Assembly (NCBI GenBank): GCA_037133755.1
Contig: JBAXNN010000004.1
Location: forward strand, 62,001 to 126,000
Direction: 5' to 3'
DNA: 64,000 nucleotides
DNA from: F1-60-MAGs149 sp037133755
GTDB taxonomy: Bacteria > Actinomycetota > Thermoleophilia > Gaiellales > F1-60-MAGs149
Below the pieces are notes generated by a model. It saw nothing but the letters and a program-made list of their open reading frames with translations. It ran no database searches and was not told the DNA's origin. Position 1 is the stretch's first letter, and each line of letters begins with the position of its first letter. This document shows positions 8,560-17,421 of this stretch, piece after piece. A program made the position numbers and the translations under genes.

Positions 8560-9954
8560 ATGTGCGGCGTCTTCGGCATCCGCGCGTCGGACCGCGACGT
8601 CGCGCGCCTCACGTACTTCGCGCTGTACGCCCTGCAGCATCGCGGACAGGAGAGCGCCGGCATCGCCGTCACGGACGGTCGCCACATCCAGGCGGTCCGC
8701 GAGCTCGGCCTCGTCTCACAGGTGTTCGACGAATCCACGCTCGAGACGCTCGAGGGCATCGCCGCCGTCGGCCATGCGCGCTACTCGACGACGGGCTCGT
8801 CGCGGTGGCAGAACGCCCAGCCGGTGATCCGCCATCGCCAAGGTCGCACGCTGTCACTCGCGCACAATGGCAACCTCACGAACACGACCGAGCTGCGCGA
8901 CGAGCTCGAGGCGCGCGGGCTCAAGTTCGAGTCGACGTCCGACACCGAGGTGATTGCGGCGCTGATCTGCGAACACGACGGCCCACTCGTCGACGGCGTC
9001 AAGGAGGCCATGAGTCGCATCGTCGGTGCCTTCGCCGCGATCGTGATGGACGAGGAGCAGCTGATCGGCTTCCGCGATCCCGACGGCATCCGCCCGCTGG
9101 TGCTCGGCGACCTGGACGGCCATCCCGTCCTCGCGTCGGAGACCTGCGCGCTCGACATCGTCGGCGCCACGTTCGTCCGCGACGTCGAGCCCGGTGAGAT
9201 CGTGATCCTCACCGACCGTGGCGTCGAGAGCATCATGCCCGCCGAGCCGCGCCATCCCGCGCTCTGCGTGTTCGAGTTCATCTACTTCGCCCGGCCCGAC
9301 TCGAAGCTCGACGGGCTGCACCTGCATCGCACGCGCGAGCGCATGGGCGAGATCCTCGCCGAGGAATCGCCGATCGAAGCCGACATCGTCATCCCGGTGC
9401 CCGACTCGGGCGCGCCCGCTGCGCAGGGCTACGCGCGCAAGAGCGGCATCCCGTACGTCGACGGCCTGGTCAAGAACCGCTACGTCGGCCGCACGTTCAT
9501 CCAGCCCGATCAGGCGATGCGCGAGAACGGCATCAAGCTGAAGTTCAATCCGATGCCTGACGTCCTCGCCGGCCAGCGGGTGATCGTCGTCGACGACTCG
9601 ATCGTGCGTGGCACGACGACGCGCAAGATCGTCGAGATGCTGCGCGGCGCCGGTGCGACTGAGGTGCACCTGCGCATCTCGTCGCCGCCCGTCATCTCGC
9701 CGTGCTTCTACGGCATCGACATGGCGACGAAGGATCAGATGATCGCGGCCAATCAGTCGGTCGAGGAGATTCGCCAGCACCTGGGTGCCGACTCGCTCGC
9801 CTACCTCTCGCTCGATGGGCTGGAGGCCGCGACCGGCCACGCCGAGGATCGCTACTGCCGCGCATGCCTGACCGGCACGTACCCCACGATTGTGCCGCTG
9901 GCGGCCGACAAGGAGCGCTTCGAGGGCACGCAGCTGCCGGTGGTGCAGGCATGA
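8560..9954 (+). CDS. purF: Amidophosphoribosyltransferase
   Basis: First committed purine enzyme: uses glutamine and PRPP to make phosphoribosylamine. Cysteine 2 directly follows the initiator Met (MCGVFGI), so there is no propeptide beyond Met. The PRPP loop is VIVVDDSIVRGTTT. Four cysteines sit where Bacillus PurF binds its [4Fe-4S] cluster: ALCVFEFIYFARPDS, SPCFYGID and the CRAC pair near the C-terminus, so this is probably the oxygen-sensitive iron-sulfur type. It follows purL by two bases and overlaps purM (ATGA). Confidence 0.96.
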   Translation: MCGVFGIRASDRDVARLTYFALYALQHRGQESAGIAVTDGRHIQAVRELGLVSQVFDESTLETLEGIAAVGHARYSTTGSSRWQNAQPVIRHRQGRTLSLAHNGNLTNTTELRDELEARGLKFESTSDTEVIAALICEHDGPLVDGVKEAMSRIVGAFAAIVMDEEQLIGFRDPDGIRPLVLGDLDGHPVLASETCALDIVGATFVRDVEPGEIVILTDRGVESIMPAEPRHPALCVFEFIYFARPDSKLDGLHLHRTRERMGEILAEESPIEADIVIPVPDSGAPAAQGYARKSGIPYVDGLVKNRYVGRTFIQPDQAMRENGIKLKFNPMPDVLAGQRVIVVDDSIVRGTTTRKIVEMLRGAGATEVHLRISSPPVISPCFYGIDMATKDQMIAANQSVEEIRQHLGADSLAYLSLDGLEAATGHAEDRYCRACLTGTYPTIVPLAADKERFEGTQLPVVQA

Positions 9955-10952
9955 GTGACGACCTCACCTACGCGGCCGCCGGCGTCTCGCTCGACGCGGC
10001 CGACGCGGTCGTCGAGCGCCTCAAGGGCGCCGTTCGCTCGACCAACCGTCCCGGCGTGATCGATGCGCATGGCGGCTTTGCCGGCCTGCTCGCACTCGGT
10101 GGGCTCGGCTACAAGGACCCGGTGCTCGTCGCCGGTACCGATGGCGTCGGCACGAAGCTCGAGCTGCATCGCGAGGCAGGCTCGCTGCACGCCGCCGGCA
10201 TCGACTGCGTGGCCATGTGCGTGAACGACATCCTCTGCGTCGGCGCCGAGCCGATCATCTTCCTCGACTACGTCTCGGTCGGCGTGCTCGATCCCGACGT
10301 CGTGGCCACGCTCGTTGAGGGCGTCGCCGATGGTTGTCGCCAGTCTGGCGCCGCGCTGCTCGGCGGCGAGACGGCAGAGCACCCGGGCGTCATGGACGCC
10401 AACAGCCTCGATGTCGCGGGCTTCGCGCTCGGCATCGTCGAGCGCGACCAGCTGATCGACGGCACGCGCGTGGCGGCCGGCGACAAGGTGATCGGCATCG
10501 CCTCGTCGGGCCTGCACTCGAACGGCTTCTCGCTCGTGCGCCGCGTCGTCGAGCGCGCCGGTGGCCTCTCGAGTGCTCCGGCCGACCTCCTCGCACCCAC
10601 CGCCATCTACGCCGAGGATCTGCGCCACCTGCGCTCTCTCGTCGACGTCAAGGCGCTCGCGCACATCACCGGCGGCGGCATCGAGGGCAATGCCCCGCGT
10701 GTCATCCCCGACGGCTGCGGCATGGTCATCGATCCGACTGCCTGGCCGCGCCCCGCCGTCATCCAGTGGCTGGCCGATCAGGGTGTCGAGGAGGCCGAGC
10801 TGCGCCGCGTCTTCAACATCGGCATCGGCATGATCGCCGTCGTCGATCCGTCCGAGGAGCTCGCCGCGATCGGTGCGCTCAAGACCGCGGGCCGCGACGC
10901 CTGGGTCATCGGCGAGATCGAGACCGGCTCGGGCGTCCGCTACACCGCATGA
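9951..10952 (+). CDS. purM: AIR synthase (phosphoribosylformylglycinamidine cyclo-ligase)
   Basis: Closes the imidazole ring, converting FGAM to AIR with ATP. The 333-residue product begins with YAAAGVSLDAADAVV and contains VAGTDGVGTKLELH, CVNDILCVGAEP, LLGGETAEHPGVM and ALAHITGGGIEGNAPRV, all standard PurM segments. Start and stop codons overlap those of purF and purN (ATGA at both ends), so the enzyme for step 5 follows the PurL of step 4 in one transcript. Confidence 0.96.
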   Translation: MSDDLTYAAAGVSLDAADAVVERLKGAVRSTNRPGVIDAHGGFAGLLALGGLGYKDPVLVAGTDGVGTKLELHREAGSLHAAGIDCVAMCVNDILCVGAEPIIFLDYVSVGVLDPDVVATLVEGVADGCRQSGAALLGGETAEHPGVMDANSLDVAGFALGIVERDQLIDGTRVAAGDKVIGIASSGLHSNGFSLVRRVVERAGGLSSAPADLLAPTAIYAEDLRHLRSLVDVKALAHITGGGIEGNAPRVIPDGCGMVIDPTAWPRPAVIQWLADQGVEEAELRRVFNIGIGMIAVVDPSEELAAIGALKTAGRDAWVIGEIETGSGVRYTA

Positions 10953-11551
10953 TCCGCGCGGCGACGGCTGACGATCCCCTGCGCATCGCGGTGCTGGCCT
11001 CGGGCCGCGGCTCGAACCTTGCCGCGCTCATGGAGCGCCTCGACCCCTCGGTCGTCATCGTGGCCGTTGCCTCGAACCGTGCCGACGCCGTCGCGCTCAC
11101 CCGCGCACGCGAGGAACACATCGAGACCGCGGTCTTCCCGCGCGGCGAGGACTGGGCCGAGCGCGACCGCGAGCTGTGCGCCTGGCTGCTGGAGCGCGAC
11201 GTCGAGCTCGTTGTCTTAGCGGGCTTTATGGAGATCCTCACCGCCGAGGTCGTCGATCGCCTGCCCGTGATCAACGTGCATCCGTCGCTGCTGCCCGCGT
11301 TTCCGGGCCTGCACGCGTGGGAGCAGGCGCTCGACGCGGGGGTGGAGGAGACGGGCGTGACGGTGCACTTCGTCGACACGGGCCTCGATACGGGCCCGGT
11401 GATCGCGCAGGAGCCCGTGCCCGTGCGCGAGGGCGACACCCCGGCCTCGCTGCACGAGCGCATTCAGGCCGTCGAGCACCGCCTGCTGCCCGATGTCGTG
11501 CGTCGTCTGGCCCGCAACGAGATTTCCGACTCGACCAGGAGCGCCGCATGA
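10949..11551 (+). CDS. purN: Phosphoribosylglycinamide formyltransferase
   Basis: Transfers the formyl group of 10-formyl-THF to GAR. The 200-residue protein has the family opening RIAVLASGRGSNLAAL, the catalytic INVHPSLLPAFPG segment (Asn and His) and VHFVDTGLDTGPVIAQE with the catalytic Asp. It is the folate-dependent PurN rather than formate-dependent PurT. It overlaps purM and purH through ATGA junctions. The preceding enzyme PurD, which makes GAR, is not encoded in the window. Confidence 0.95.
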   Translation: MIRAATADDPLRIAVLASGRGSNLAALMERLDPSVVIVAVASNRADAVALTRAREEHIETAVFPRGEDWAERDRELCAWLLERDVELVVLAGFMEILTAEVVDRLPVINVHPSLLPAFPGLHAWEQALDAGVEETGVTVHFVDTGLDTGPVIAQEPVPVREGDTPASLHERIQAVEHRLLPDVVRRLARNEISDSTRSAA

Positions 11552-13089
11552 GCCGCATCCACCGCGCGCTGATCAGCGTGTCCGACGCCACGGGCCTCGA
11601 GGACCTCGCCCGCGCACTGCATGCGCTCGATATCGAGATCGTCGCCTCAAGCGGCACGGGCGCGAAGATCGAGGCGATCGGTATCCCGTGGCTGGCGGTA
11701 GACGAGGTGACAGGCGCGCCCGAGATGCTCGGTGGTCGCGTCAAGACGCTGCATCCCGGCATCCACGGCGGCATCCTTGCGCGCCGCGACGTGCCGGAAG
11801 ACCTCGAGCGCATTGCCGAGTTCGGGATCAAGGAGATCGGCCTCGTCGTCGTGAACCTCTATCCGTTCCGCGAGACGATTGCCAAGCCGGGCATCACCGA
11901 CGCCGAGGCGATCGAGAAGATCGACGTCGGTGGCCCCGCGATGGTGCGCGCCGCGGCGAAGAATCATGGGGCGGTTGGCGTGGTCACGTCGCCGAGCCGG
12001 TATCCGGAGGTGATCGCCGAGCTGCAGGAGCGCGGTGGGGAGCTGTCGCTCGAGACGCGTCGGCGCCTGGCGGCCGAGGCCTTCACGATGACCGCCGGCT
12101 ACGACGCGGCGATCTCGTCGTGGTTCATGGGCGGCGTCACGCTGCCCGACGAGATCATCATGGACCTCCAGCGCGAGCGCGAGCTACCCTACGGCGAGAA
12201 CCCGCACCAGGCGGCCGGCTACTACGTCGACCGCACGCAGCCCCGCCACCTGCTGACAGGCGTCGTTCAGCACGGCGGCAAAGACCTCTCGTACAACAAC
12301 CTCGCCGACCTCGCGGCTGCGCACGCGATCGCGAACGAGTTCGACGAGCCGGCCTGCGCGATCATCAAGCACCAGAATCCGTGCGGCGCCGCGATCGGCA
12401 GCGATGCGGCTGAGGCCTACGAGCGCGCGCTGGCGGGCGACCCGGTCAGCGCCTTCGGTGGCGTCATCGCGATCAACCGGCCGATCACCGCCGAGCTCGG
12501 TGCCCGGCTGGCCGAGCAGTTCCTCGAGGTACTGATTGCCCCGGGCTTCGAAGAAGGTGCGCTTGAGGCACTGTCGGTGAAGGCCAACACGCGTCTGCTT
12601 GAAGACACGGATCCCGCGAAGCGCCCGCCGCTGCGCCACTTCCGACCGGTGCCCGGCGGCATGCTCGTGCAGGCTCCCGACGACACCGACGAGCCGCGGG
12701 CGGCGATGACGGTCGTGACCACCACGCAGCCGGACGCCCGCGAGTGGAAAGACCTCCTGTTCGCCTGGCGCATCGTGCGGCACGTGTCGTCGAACGCGAT
12801 CGTGATCGCGCGCGACGGCGCCACGCTCGGGATCGGCGCGGGCCAGATGAGCCGCGTCGACTCGGTCCGCATCGCCGTCGAGAAGACACCGGAGGATCGC
12901 CGTGCTGGTGCAGTGCTTGCCTCCGACGCGTTCTTCCCGTTTGCCGATGGTGCAGAGCTCGCCCTCAAAGCGGGTATCACGGGGATCATCCAGCCGGGCG
13001 GCGCCAAGCGCGATTACGAGGTTACCGCCGCGGTCGACGCCGCGGGCGTGACGATGGTCCACGTCGGCCGCCGCCACTTCCGCCACTAG
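11548..13089 (+). CDS. purH: Bifunctional AICAR transformylase / IMP cyclohydrolase
   Basis: Catalyses the last two steps to IMP. The N-terminal cyclohydrolase (about residues 1-190) shows SVSDATGLEDLARAL, VKTLHPGIHGGILARRD and GGPAMVRAAAKNH. The transformylase half contains the PYGENPHQAA block, ACAIIKHQNPCGAA, SNAIVIARDG and the closing FPFADGAELALKAG and IQPGGAKRD. Length 513 residues is normal. The start overlaps purN; one base after the stop a DNA-glycosylase-like gene begins. Confidence 0.96.
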   Translation: MSRIHRALISVSDATGLEDLARALHALDIEIVASSGTGAKIEAIGIPWLAVDEVTGAPEMLGGRVKTLHPGIHGGILARRDVPEDLERIAEFGIKEIGLVVVNLYPFRETIAKPGITDAEAIEKIDVGGPAMVRAAAKNHGAVGVVTSPSRYPEVIAELQERGGELSLETRRRLAAEAFTMTAGYDAAISSWFMGGVTLPDEIIMDLQRERELPYGENPHQAAGYYVDRTQPRHLLTGVVQHGGKDLSYNNLADLAAAHAIANEFDEPACAIIKHQNPCGAAIGSDAAEAYERALAGDPVSAFGGVIAINRPITAELGARLAEQFLEVLIAPGFEEGALEALSVKANTRLLEDTDPAKRPPLRHFRPVPGGMLVQAPDDTDEPRAAMTVVTTTQPDAREWKDLLFAWRIVRHVSSNAIVIARDGATLGIGAGQMSRVDSVRIAVEKTPEDRRAGAVLASDAFFPFADGAELALKAGITGIIQPGGAKRDYEVTAAVDAAGVTMVHVGRRHFRH

Positions 13090-13090
13090 C

Positions 13091-14206
13091 GTGGAGCGGC
13101 TGTCGGCAGCCGAGGCACGCCGGATCGCCGTCGCGCGACAAGGCTTTGCCGCGCGCAACCGCGTGGCCACGCCCGACGACGTCCACGCCTGTATCGATCA
13201 GCTCGGCTGCGTCCAGATCGACTCGGTGATGACCGTGGCGCGGGCGCATCGCCTCACGCTCGCCAGCCGCGTGGGGAGGATTCCCGCCGGCACGCTCAAC
13301 GGCCTGCGCCGCGAGGGTCGCATCGCAGAGGTCTGGGCGCACGAGGCGTGCTTCATCCCTGCCGACGAGCTGCCGTGGTTTCGCGCCGCCATGGTTGCGG
13401 CGACCGAGCACCGCTGGTGGGGTCCGGTGCTGCAGGAGCACCCCAAGCTGGCGCGCGAGGTGATGGCGCGCGCGCAGGACGCCCCAATCACGGCGGCAGA
13501 TTTCGGCGGTGCCGGCACGCCGGGCTGGTGGGAGTGGTCGTCGGCCAAGCAGGTGATCGAATCGCTGTTCGCGATCGGCCAGCTCGCCGTGCGCGAGCGC
13601 AAGGGCTTCACGCGCGTCTACGACCTCCCCGAGCGGCTGTACACGCCGGCGCAGCTCGAGCCGATCACCGACGCCGACGCGATTTTGCGCCACCGCATCG
13701 TCCGCACGGTCCGCGCTCGCGGCATCGTCACGCGGCGCGGCATCGTCGACTACTACCGCCTCACCGGCCAGTCGCGCGACGTTGCACTTGCCGTCGATGA
13801 CCTCATCGCAGCCGGCGAGCTCGCCGGCGTTCAGGTGGGAGAGCACGCCGCGGTAGTGGAGCCCGCCACGCTTGGGCAGCTGCCCGCCCGGCCGACGGCT
13901 GCCGTCCTGCTCTGCCCGTTCGACAACTTGATCTGGGATCGCGACGAGACCGACCGCCTATTCAGCTTCCGCCACGCCCTCGAGATCTACGTCCCGCAGG
14001 CGAAGCGCAAGTGGGGGTACTACGTGCTGCCGTTGCTCCACGGCGATCGCATCATCGGCCGTGCCGACGTGAAGACCGATCGCAAAGCAGGCGAGCTGCG
14101 CATCCTCGCCATGCACTGGGAAGGTCGGTCGGCCTGGGGCGCTCTCGACCGCGCCGCCGGTCGGCTCGCATGGACGCTCGGTTGCACTTCCGTCACACGC
14201 GCGTGA
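13091..14206 (+). CDS. YcaQ/AlkZ-like winged-helix DNA glycosylase
   Basis: Protein of 371 residues of the winged-helix HTH_42 (formerly DUF1006) family. The family includes E. coli YcaQ, which unhooks interstrand crosslinks and alkylated bases, and Streptomyces AlkZ. The family's catalytic Q-x-D/Q motif is present as Q42-I43-D44 in LGCVQIDSV; the Asp form is the YcaQ type. Other conserved segments are EVWAHEACFIPADELPWF, GIVDYYRLTG and LLCPFDNLIWDRDET. GTG start is one base after purH, so it is translated from the purine mRNA, an unexpected partner for a repair enzyme. Confidence 0.82.
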   Translation: MERLSAAEARRIAVARQGFAARNRVATPDDVHACIDQLGCVQIDSVMTVARAHRLTLASRVGRIPAGTLNGLRREGRIAEVWAHEACFIPADELPWFRAAMVAATEHRWWGPVLQEHPKLAREVMARAQDAPITAADFGGAGTPGWWEWSSAKQVIESLFAIGQLAVRERKGFTRVYDLPERLYTPAQLEPITDADAILRHRIVRTVRARGIVTRRGIVDYYRLTGQSRDVALAVDDLIAAGELAGVQVGEHAAVVEPATLGQLPARPTAAVLLCPFDNLIWDRDETDRLFSFRHALEIYVPQAKRKWGYYVLPLLHGDRIIGRADVKTDRKAGELRILAMHWEGRSAWGALDRAAGRLAWTLGCTSVTRA

Positions 14207-14224
14207 CGAATACGTATTCGTCAC
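14203..14224. promoter_or_regulatory. 22-bp perfect palindrome at a gene end
   Basis: Two 11-base arms (GTGACGAATAC and its complement) meet with no spacer and include the TGA stop of the YcaQ-like gene. A further CGTCAC lies 10 bases upstream of the left arm, so alternative pairing is possible. There is no T-run. It may act as an operator for the next gene, as an mRNA-end hairpin, or both. Confidence 0.5.
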
Positions 14225-14344
14225 GCTGAGGCGGGCATTGGCCTCGCGAGGGATGGTTTCATCATGCGGAACGTGTACTGACATGGTGGGCCCGGGCCCA
14301 TCGTGTCAGCGGGCCACCTGCACGTGACGCTTTAGAGTTTCTGC

Positions 14345-15772
14345 ATGCTCGGACGCGCCACGCTTACCCTTCCCGCCTCGCCCAGCGCACTCGTGCTCGC
14401 CGACACCGTGGCGACCGGCTTCGCGCAGGAGGCGGGCATTGCCGCCGCTGACGTCGCGCGCATCCAGCAGGCCGTGCGCTGTCTCGTGGCCTTCAGCGTC
14501 GAGCAGTCGTACGAGGGGCGCGGCAAGGGTGATGTCGAGTTGAGCCTCGAGCTCGACCAGGCGGGCATCCAGGTCGTCGTCCAGGACTGGGGGCGACCGT
14601 TTCGCGTGGCGGGCGGATCGTATGGTCCTCTTCCGGCGGGCCTCGAAGACGCGGCGGTGATCGATCCCGACGCGCGCCTGATCAATCTCGCCGGGGACGG
14701 CAAGCGCCTAGTCCTGCGCGTGCCCGTCGACCATGGCATCGTCATCGCGCCCGTGGTCGATGGTGCCGCCGACGAGGAGCGCGTGCGCTCCGGTGCGGTC
14801 GACGACATCGTGATCCGCGACGCGACAGCCGACGATGCCGTTGCGATCGCGCAGCTGCTCTATCGCGGGTACGGCCTCGGCTATGTCCACGGTGACTTCT
14901 ATCGACCGATCTGGATCGAGGAGGCCATGCGCAACGGCCACGTCTCGAGCACCGTCGCGTGCGTCGGCGACGAGATCATCGGCCACCACGCGCTGCTCTG
15001 CGGGGCGCCCGGCGAGGCTGCCGAGTCGGGCGTGGCAGTGATCGCGCACGAGTGGCGTGGCCTGGGCCTCTTCGATCGCATGTTCGACGTCACGGTCGGG
15101 CGCGCCCGGCGCATCGGCCTGCCCGCGCTCTTTGGCCAGGCGACCACTGCACACATCTACAGCCAGCGCTCCGAATTCAAGAGCGGCTACAAGCCGTCGG
15201 CGTTGCTGATCGGCGCCGCGCCGGCCGCGATGGCGCAGGCCCAAGCCGACTCTGGCGCAGCCCCGGCTGGGCGCGGCGCGCTGCTCAACTCCGTCATGCC
15301 GCTCGTTTCGCAACCGACAATCAGCGGCGCGCCGCCGGAGCGCTATGCCAAGGTCATCAAGCGCCTCGCTACCGAAGCCGGCTTCACGATCACCCCCGTG
15401 CGCGACGCAACGCCCCTCGAGCTGACGGAGCAATTGGAGTACTCCGCCGAAGGTGACGTCACGTTCATCTACCTCTCGGGCGAGCTCGATGCCACGCGCG
15501 TCGAGCGGATGCTGTGGTCGGAGGAGGCCCGTCAGGCCGGCACGCTCTACGCCGATATCGATCTCTCGTGCCCGAACGACGCCGCGCTCCAGGCGCTTCG
15601 CCGTGAAGGGTTCTACCTCGCCGGCCTGATCCCCTCGGGGCGCGGCGGTCGCGACTGGCTTCGCCTGCAGCGGCCGCAAGATACCGCCGACATGGACGCC
15701 ATCCACCTTGAGGGCGAGACCGCCAACTGGCTGCTCGCCGAGGTGCTGGCCGATCGCGACAGCGTCAGCTGA
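14345..15772 (+). CDS. HATPase (RsbW-like) - GNAT acetyltransferase fusion
   Basis: Unusual two-domain protein of 475 residues. Residues 1 to about 130 resemble an anti-sigma-factor type ATP-binding domain: PASPSALVLADTVATGFAQEAG, a helix with a conserved Q and C, then ELSLELDQAGIQVVVQDWGRPF and LGLRVP-like closing strands. Residues about 150-300 form a GNAT acetyltransferase, with VIAHEWRGLGLFDRMFD as the acetyl-CoA loop. A further GNAT-like remnant may follow at the C-terminus. I infer a sensor or regulatory ATP-binding domain controlling acyl transfer; the substrate is unknown. Its last 8 bases overlap the convergent hydrolase gene. Confidence 0.72.
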   Translation: MLGRATLTLPASPSALVLADTVATGFAQEAGIAAADVARIQQAVRCLVAFSVEQSYEGRGKGDVELSLELDQAGIQVVVQDWGRPFRVAGGSYGPLPAGLEDAAVIDPDARLINLAGDGKRLVLRVPVDHGIVIAPVVDGAADEERVRSGAVDDIVIRDATADDAVAIAQLLYRGYGLGYVHGDFYRPIWIEEAMRNGHVSSTVACVGDEIIGHHALLCGAPGEAAESGVAVIAHEWRGLGLFDRMFDVTVGRARRIGLPALFGQATTAHIYSQRSEFKSGYKPSALLIGAAPAAMAQAQADSGAAPAGRGALLNSVMPLVSQPTISGAPPERYAKVIKRLATEAGFTITPVRDATPLELTEQLEYSAEGDVTFIYLSGELDATRVERMLWSEEARQAGTLYADIDLSCPNDAALQALRREGFYLAGLIPSGRGGRDWLRLQRPQDTADMDAIHLEGETANWLLAEVLADRDSVS

Positions 15773-16538
15773 GGAAGCGGCGGATCTCCGCCGCGGCGGC
15801 CTCGGGCTGCTCCCAGTAGATCATGTGCGCCGAGTCGATATCGACGACCTCAAGCTCGTCGCCGAGTGCCTCGCGTAGCGGTACGAGCAGCGTCTCTTCC
15901 TGCACGTAGTTGTCGCGCGCAGCGCGCAGGATCAGTACGGGGCGGACTTCTTCGATTGGCGGTGCGGCGTGGGCCATCTCGCTCCACGCCGTCACGGCCG
16001 CAGCCTGCGAGCAGCGCGGGCGCCAGCGCCCGTCGTCGCCGAGTACGACGTGCTCCTCGACCTCGGCGGCGATGAAGCGATGCCCGCTCTCGGCCACGCT
16101 GGTCTTGCGATCGGCGATCGCGGCCTCGGGCGAGTCCCACCCCGTCGAGGCAATCGTGTCGCGCGCGCGATCGGCGCAGTACTCCGCCGGCAGGGCAATG
16201 GCAGGGTCGATCAGCACGGCGCGCTGCACCAGCTCGGGCGCGAGGGCCACGAGCGACAGCGCCAACAGGCCGCCGAACGAGTGGCCCATCACGTCGATCG
16301 ACTCGTCGAGGCCCTCGGCTTCGAGCGTCTCGAGGATGTCATCGAGGTGGGTGATCACGTCCCACGGCGGCTCCCAGCCCGAACGGCCGTGGCCGCGCAG
16401 GTCAACGGAGAACACATCGCGGTCGGGCGCGGCGAGCTCGACGAAGTCGCGAAAACGGAGACCGTGGCCGGTGACGCCATGGATGGCGAGCAGCGGGCGG
16501 GCGCCAGGGGTGCCGAGGCGATGGACGTTGAGGCGCAT
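15765..16538 (-). CDS. Alpha/beta hydrolase
   Basis: Serine hydrolase fold of 257 residues. The oxyanion-hole segment is LAIHGVTGHG, the nucleophile is S87 in GHSFGG, the acid is likely the Asp in LRAARDNYV and the catalytic His lies in DSAHMIYWEQP near the end. No signal peptide. The class (esterase, lactonase or similar) cannot be told from sequence. A TetR-family regulator follows 36 bases upstream on the same strand, so the two may be a regulator-enzyme pair. Confidence 0.85.
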   Translation of the reverse strand: MRLNVHRLGTPGARPLLAIHGVTGHGLRFRDFVELAAPDRDVFSVDLRGHGRSGWEPPWDVITHLDDILETLEAEGLDESIDVMGHSFGGLLALSLVALAPELVQRAVLIDPAIALPAEYCADRARDTIASTGWDSPEAAIADRKTSVAESGHRFIAAEVEEHVVLGDDGRWRPRCSQAAAVTAWSEMAHAAPPIEEVRPVLILRAARDNYVQEETLLVPLREALGDELEVVDIDSAHMIYWEQPEAAAAEIRRFLS

Positions 16539-16574
16539 GCCAGAACCCTAGCGGGGACGCTTCGCCACAGCCGG

Positions 16575-17207
16575 CTACCGGACCGGCAGTGGCAACTCGG
16601 GTAGTTCAGAGTGCGCGAGGGCCTTGGCCTTGGCAGGTGTGATGCCGAGCAGGGGCAGCACCAGCTCGACCACCTTGTCACCGTCCTCTGGGTCGGCGCC
16701 GCCGACGATTTGCCGGGCGCCCTCTGCTGCCACGGCACTGACCACGCACTGGCAGCGGAGTTCGAGATCATCGCCGCTGATGATGCCTGCGTCGGCGAGC
16801 GCGCGAGCGTGGGTAAAGAATGTCAGGCCCATGTCCCTCGGCTCGAAATAGCCGGCGGCCCGTCCGCGGAGCAAGACCACCGCGATCGTCGGGTGGGTGA
16901 CACAAATCCGGTGGGCGAGGCGGAGGCCGAGTGCGAGGTTTTCAAGCGGGTCGCTGACGTGGCTGAGGACGTCAAACTGCCAAGCCTCCCACTTCTGTGC
17001 GGCGTCCAGCATCGCCGCCTTGATGAGGCCTTCCTTCGAGCCGAAGTGCTTGTAGAGCGTGGCGATTGCGACGTCCGCGTGCAGGGCGAACTGCTCTATC
17101 GTTGCGTCGGGGCCGGTGGTGGCGATGACCTCTTCCGCAGCGCGCAAGTAGCGGGCGCGGGCGCGAAGCATGTACGCGTCTTTTCTGCCGGGCTTGGGAG
17201 TCGTCAT
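16575..17207 (-). CDS. TetR family transcriptional regulator
   Basis: Regulator of 210 residues with an N-terminal TetR helix-turn-helix (about residues 20-65, TIEQFALHADVAIATLYKHF, then GSKEGLI) and a variable all-helical ligand-binding half. It reads in the same direction as the hydrolase gene 36 bases downstream and away from the ArgH-like gene. The ligand is unknown. The 214-base upstream gap is much richer in A and T than its surroundings and probably carries its operator. Confidence 0.87.
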   Translation of the reverse strand: MTTPKPGRKDAYMLRARARYLRAAEEVIATTGPDATIEQFALHADVAIATLYKHFGSKEGLIKAAMLDAAQKWEAWQFDVLSHVSDPLENLALGLRLAHRICVTHPTIAVVLLRGRAAGYFEPRDMGLTFFTHARALADAGIISGDDLELRCQCVVSAVAAEGARQIVGGADPEDGDKVVELVLPLLGITPAKAKALAHSELPELPLPVR

Positions 17208-17421
17208 CGGGTTCTACTTTCTTGTTCCTAAACCGAATTACAAGTACCTATGAACATTGCTACGTTTCTGAATATTCGTTGAGACTCTACAGGCGTGACA
17301 CCCCAGCGTGCGCTCCTAGGTCCGTCCGTCGAGTGCGAGCCCCACCGTACAAACGGGGCTGGAACGCAGCGTGGATGCTCGTCTGACCGGTTGAGCCCTG
17401 CGCGACCGCTACCCTACGGGG
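17208..17421. promoter_or_regulatory. AT-rich divergent promoter region
   Basis: 214 bases between the TetR gene and the ArgH-like lyase. The first 80 bases are clearly AT-rich compared with flanking coding DNA and contain CTTGT and ACAAG as a spaced inverted repeat (about 17220-17244). No gene is visible. It is the likely site of TetR autoregulation; no -35/-10 pair is clear enough to name. Confidence 0.4.
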
